Positions 5,513-7,047 of a stretch of DNA of 7,047 bases are shown here, piece after piece. The notes under the pieces are model-generated. The model did no database searches and was not told the DNA's origin. It saw nothing but the letters and a program-made list of their open reading frames with translations. Each line of letters begins with the position of its first letter. Position 1 is the first letter of the stretch. The DNA lies in assembly GCA_023388235.1 (NCBI GenBank), contig JAEWGQ010000201.1, forward strand, positions 1 to 7,047, read 5' to 3'. Source of the stretch: Actinomycetes bacterium (GTDB lineage: Bacteria > Actinomycetota > Actinomycetes > Actinomycetales > Cellulomonadaceae). The position numbers and the translations under genes are program-made.

Positions 5513-7047
5513 ATGGACGCCGTGATGCGTGCAACCGTGGACGAGCAGACCGCCGAGACCGCCCAGGAGGTGCTGATCCCGCTGCTGTCGGTGGCCGGGG
5601 CGGTGGTCGCCGCCCTGCTCCTGGCCGTGCTGATCGGGGCCCTCGTGCGCTCCGTGGCGACGAAGTCGCCCGTGGCCGCCGACCTGTCCCGCCGGTCCAA
5701 GCAGCCGCTGCGCGCGGTGCTCGTGGTGATCGCCGTCTGGATCGCGCTGCGGGTCACCGTGCCGGCGGCCACGTGGTCCTCCTCCGACTGGATGGGCGCG
5801 GTCGGGCACGTGCTCGTCATCGCCCTGATCGTCGCCGTGACGTGGCTGATCGGGACGCTCGCGTTCGTGGTCGAGGACGCCGCGCTGTCCCGGTACCGGG
5901 TGGACGTCAAGGACAACCGGCACGCCCGGCGCGTGCGGACCCAGGTGCAGCTGCTGCGCCGGATCACCGTCGCCGTGCTCGTGGTGGTCGCCGTCGCCGC
6001 CGTGCTGCTGACCTTCCCCGGCGTGAGCGCGTTCGGCGCGTCGCTGCTGGCGTCCGCCGGCGTGCTGTCCATCGTCGCCGGCCTCGCCGCCCAGAGCTCG
6101 CTGGCGAACGTGTTCGCCGGCCTGCAGCTCGCGTTCACCGACGCCATCCGCGTCGACGACGTCGTGATCGTCGAGGAGGAGTGGGGCCGGATCGAGGAGA
6201 TCACGCTGACCTACGTCGTCGTGCACGTCTGGGACGACCGCCGGCTGATCCTGCCGTCCACGTACTTCACGCAGACCCCGTTCGAGAACTGGACCCGCCG
6301 CGCCGCCGAGCTGCTCGGCACCGTCGAGCTCGACGTCGACTGGCAGGTGCCCGTGGACGACCTGCGCGCGGAGCTCAACCGCCTGCTCGCCGCCACCGAC
6401 CTCTGGGACCGCCGCGTCGGCGTCCTGCAGGTCACCGACGCCGTGGGCGGGTCGGTCCGCCTGCGCGCGCTCGCCAGCGCCGTGGACGCGCCCACCCTGT
6501 TCGACCTGCGCTGCTACCTGCGCGAGGGCCTGGTGGCGTTCCTGCAGCAGTCCGCCCCGCAGGGGCTGCCGCGCACCCGCATCGAGACGACCCGCGGCGC
6601 CGCGCTGCCCGTCGCCGAGGTCCGCCCCCGCCCCGGGGTGCCGGCTGCGGCGCCGGCCGCCGCGGACGCGGGCCAGCAGGACGCCCGCCTGTTCACCGGC
6701 AGCGTGGAGGCGCTCGAGCGCTCGCGGTCGTTCGCCGGGCCGGGCGAGGACGTGATCGCGGAGCGCGAGGAGCACGCCGCCGACGCGCGCGCCGAGGACG
6801 CCACCGACCGCGTGGACGGGTCCGGGCCCGCCGTCGCCGCCGAGCACGCGGGGGACGGGACCGGCGCCGCCGCCGGCGAGCGCCCGGGGACCGGGACCGT
6901 GGTGCTCCCGGCGGTCGTCGCCGGGCGGGACGCGGGCGACGCGGGCACCACCCAGGTGCAGCCCGTCGTGGCCGGCCCGGCGGGGTCGTCGCCGGAGCCC
7001 GGGCAGCAGGGGTCGTCCGGGCAGCGCACGTCGCCCGAGCAGCCAGG
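5513..7047 (+). CDS. MscS-family mechanosensitive ion channel, 3' end beyond the window
   Basis: Membrane channel expected to open under membrane tension and release solutes on hypo-osmotic shock. The 511 codons present contain four hydrophobic segments (about 20-45, 66-84, 95-120, 147-167) and the MscS pore region SLLASAGVLSIVAGLAAQS (177-195), then SLANVFAGLQLAFTDAIRVDD (196-216). The beta domain follows with EEEWGRIEEITLTYVVV (221-237) and PFENWTRR (256-263). After about residue 357 the protein becomes a long Ala/Gly/Pro/Asp-rich tail of more than 150 residues, interrupted by LFTGSVEALERSRSFAGP (393-410), a segment I recall from other actinobacterial MscS proteins. No stop occurs before the window ends. 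No strong Shine-Dalgarno precedes ATG 5513. ATG 5525 is an alternative start, with GGATGG 8 nt upstream. It is transcribed divergently from the kinase, with no evident functional link. Confidence 0.9.
   Translation, partial: MDAVMRATVDEQTAETAQEVLIPLLSVAGAVVAALLLAVLIGALVRSVATKSPVAADLSRRSKQPLRAVLVVIAVWIALRVTVPAATWSSSDWMGAVGHVLVIALIVAVTWLIGTLAFVVEDAALSRYRVDVKDNRHARRVRTQVQLLRRITVAVLVVVAVAAVLLTFPGVSAFGASLLASAGVLSIVAGLAAQSSLANVFAGLQLAFTDAIRVDDVVIVEEEWGRIEEITLTYVVVHVWDDRRLILPSTYFTQTPFENWTRRAAELLGTVELDVDWQVPVDDLRAELNRLLAATDLWDRRVGVLQVTDAVGGSVRLRALASAVDAPTLFDLRCYLREGLVAFLQQSAPQGLPRTRIETTRGAALPVAEVRPRPGVPAAAPAAADAGQQDARLFTGSVEALERSRSFAGPGEDVIAEREEHAADARAEDATDRVDGSGPAVAAEHAGDGTGAAAGERPGTGTVVLPAVVAGRDAGDAGTTQVQPVVAGPAGSSPEPGQQGSSGQRTSPEQP

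Noticed and set aside
2883..5525. 880-codon plus-strand open frame across crtEb, surE and the kinase
   Set aside because: Low-complexity translation crossing three well-supported genes. It is a shadow of minus-strand codon bias.
5298..5534. N-terminal extension of the PfkB kinase to a start at 5534
   Set aside because: The extra 79 residues are Pro/Arg-rich without homology and would overlap the channel start. The GTG at 5297 has a good Shine-Dalgarno.
5237..6847. Long minus-strand open frame opposite the MscS channel
   Set aside because: His/Gly/Arg-rich shadow. The plus strand encodes an unambiguous MscS pore and beta domain.

Overview
The window is very GC-rich, with G or C at almost every third codon position and frequent GTG starts. 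Together with the gene content this suggests a pigmented high-GC actinobacterium, most plausibly a Micrococcales member such as a Cellulomonas relative. That placement is inference from composition and gene types, not from a marker gene.

Left part (about 1-3486, + strand): a tight carotenoid operon, crtI - crtYe - crtYf - crtEb. It encodes a phytoene desaturase, two small membrane proteins that together resemble a heterodimeric C50-type lycopene cyclase, and a UbiA-family lycopene elongase. All three junctions are 4-nt start/stop overlaps (GTGA, GTGA, ATGA). The expected route is phytoene to lycopene (CrtI), C5 addition at the chain ends (CrtEb), then ring closure (CrtYe+CrtYf) to a cyclic C50 carotenoid of the decaprenoxanthin/sarcinaxanthin kind. 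The early genes crtE and crtB are not in the window. Immediately upstream of crtI, on the opposite strand and running off the left edge, is a piece of a second, divergent CrtI-like gene. It lacks the FAD-binding N-terminus and any usable start codon.

Middle part (3476-5297, - strand): a probable two-gene operon, a PfkB/1-phosphofructokinase-like sugar kinase followed 34 nt later by surE (5'/3'-nucleotidase). surE converges on crtEb and their 3' ends overlap by 11 nt.

Right part (5513-7047, + strand): a MscS-family mechanosensitive channel, divergent from the kinase across a 215-bp intergenic region that contains a perfect 12-bp tandem repeat. The channel has a long low-complexity C-terminal tail and is cut by the window edge.

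No RNA genes, CRISPR arrays, insertion sequences or attachment sites were seen. I found no convincing new multi-gene system. The most unusual items are the truncated divergent crtI paralog and an acidic insertion in the PfkB kinase.
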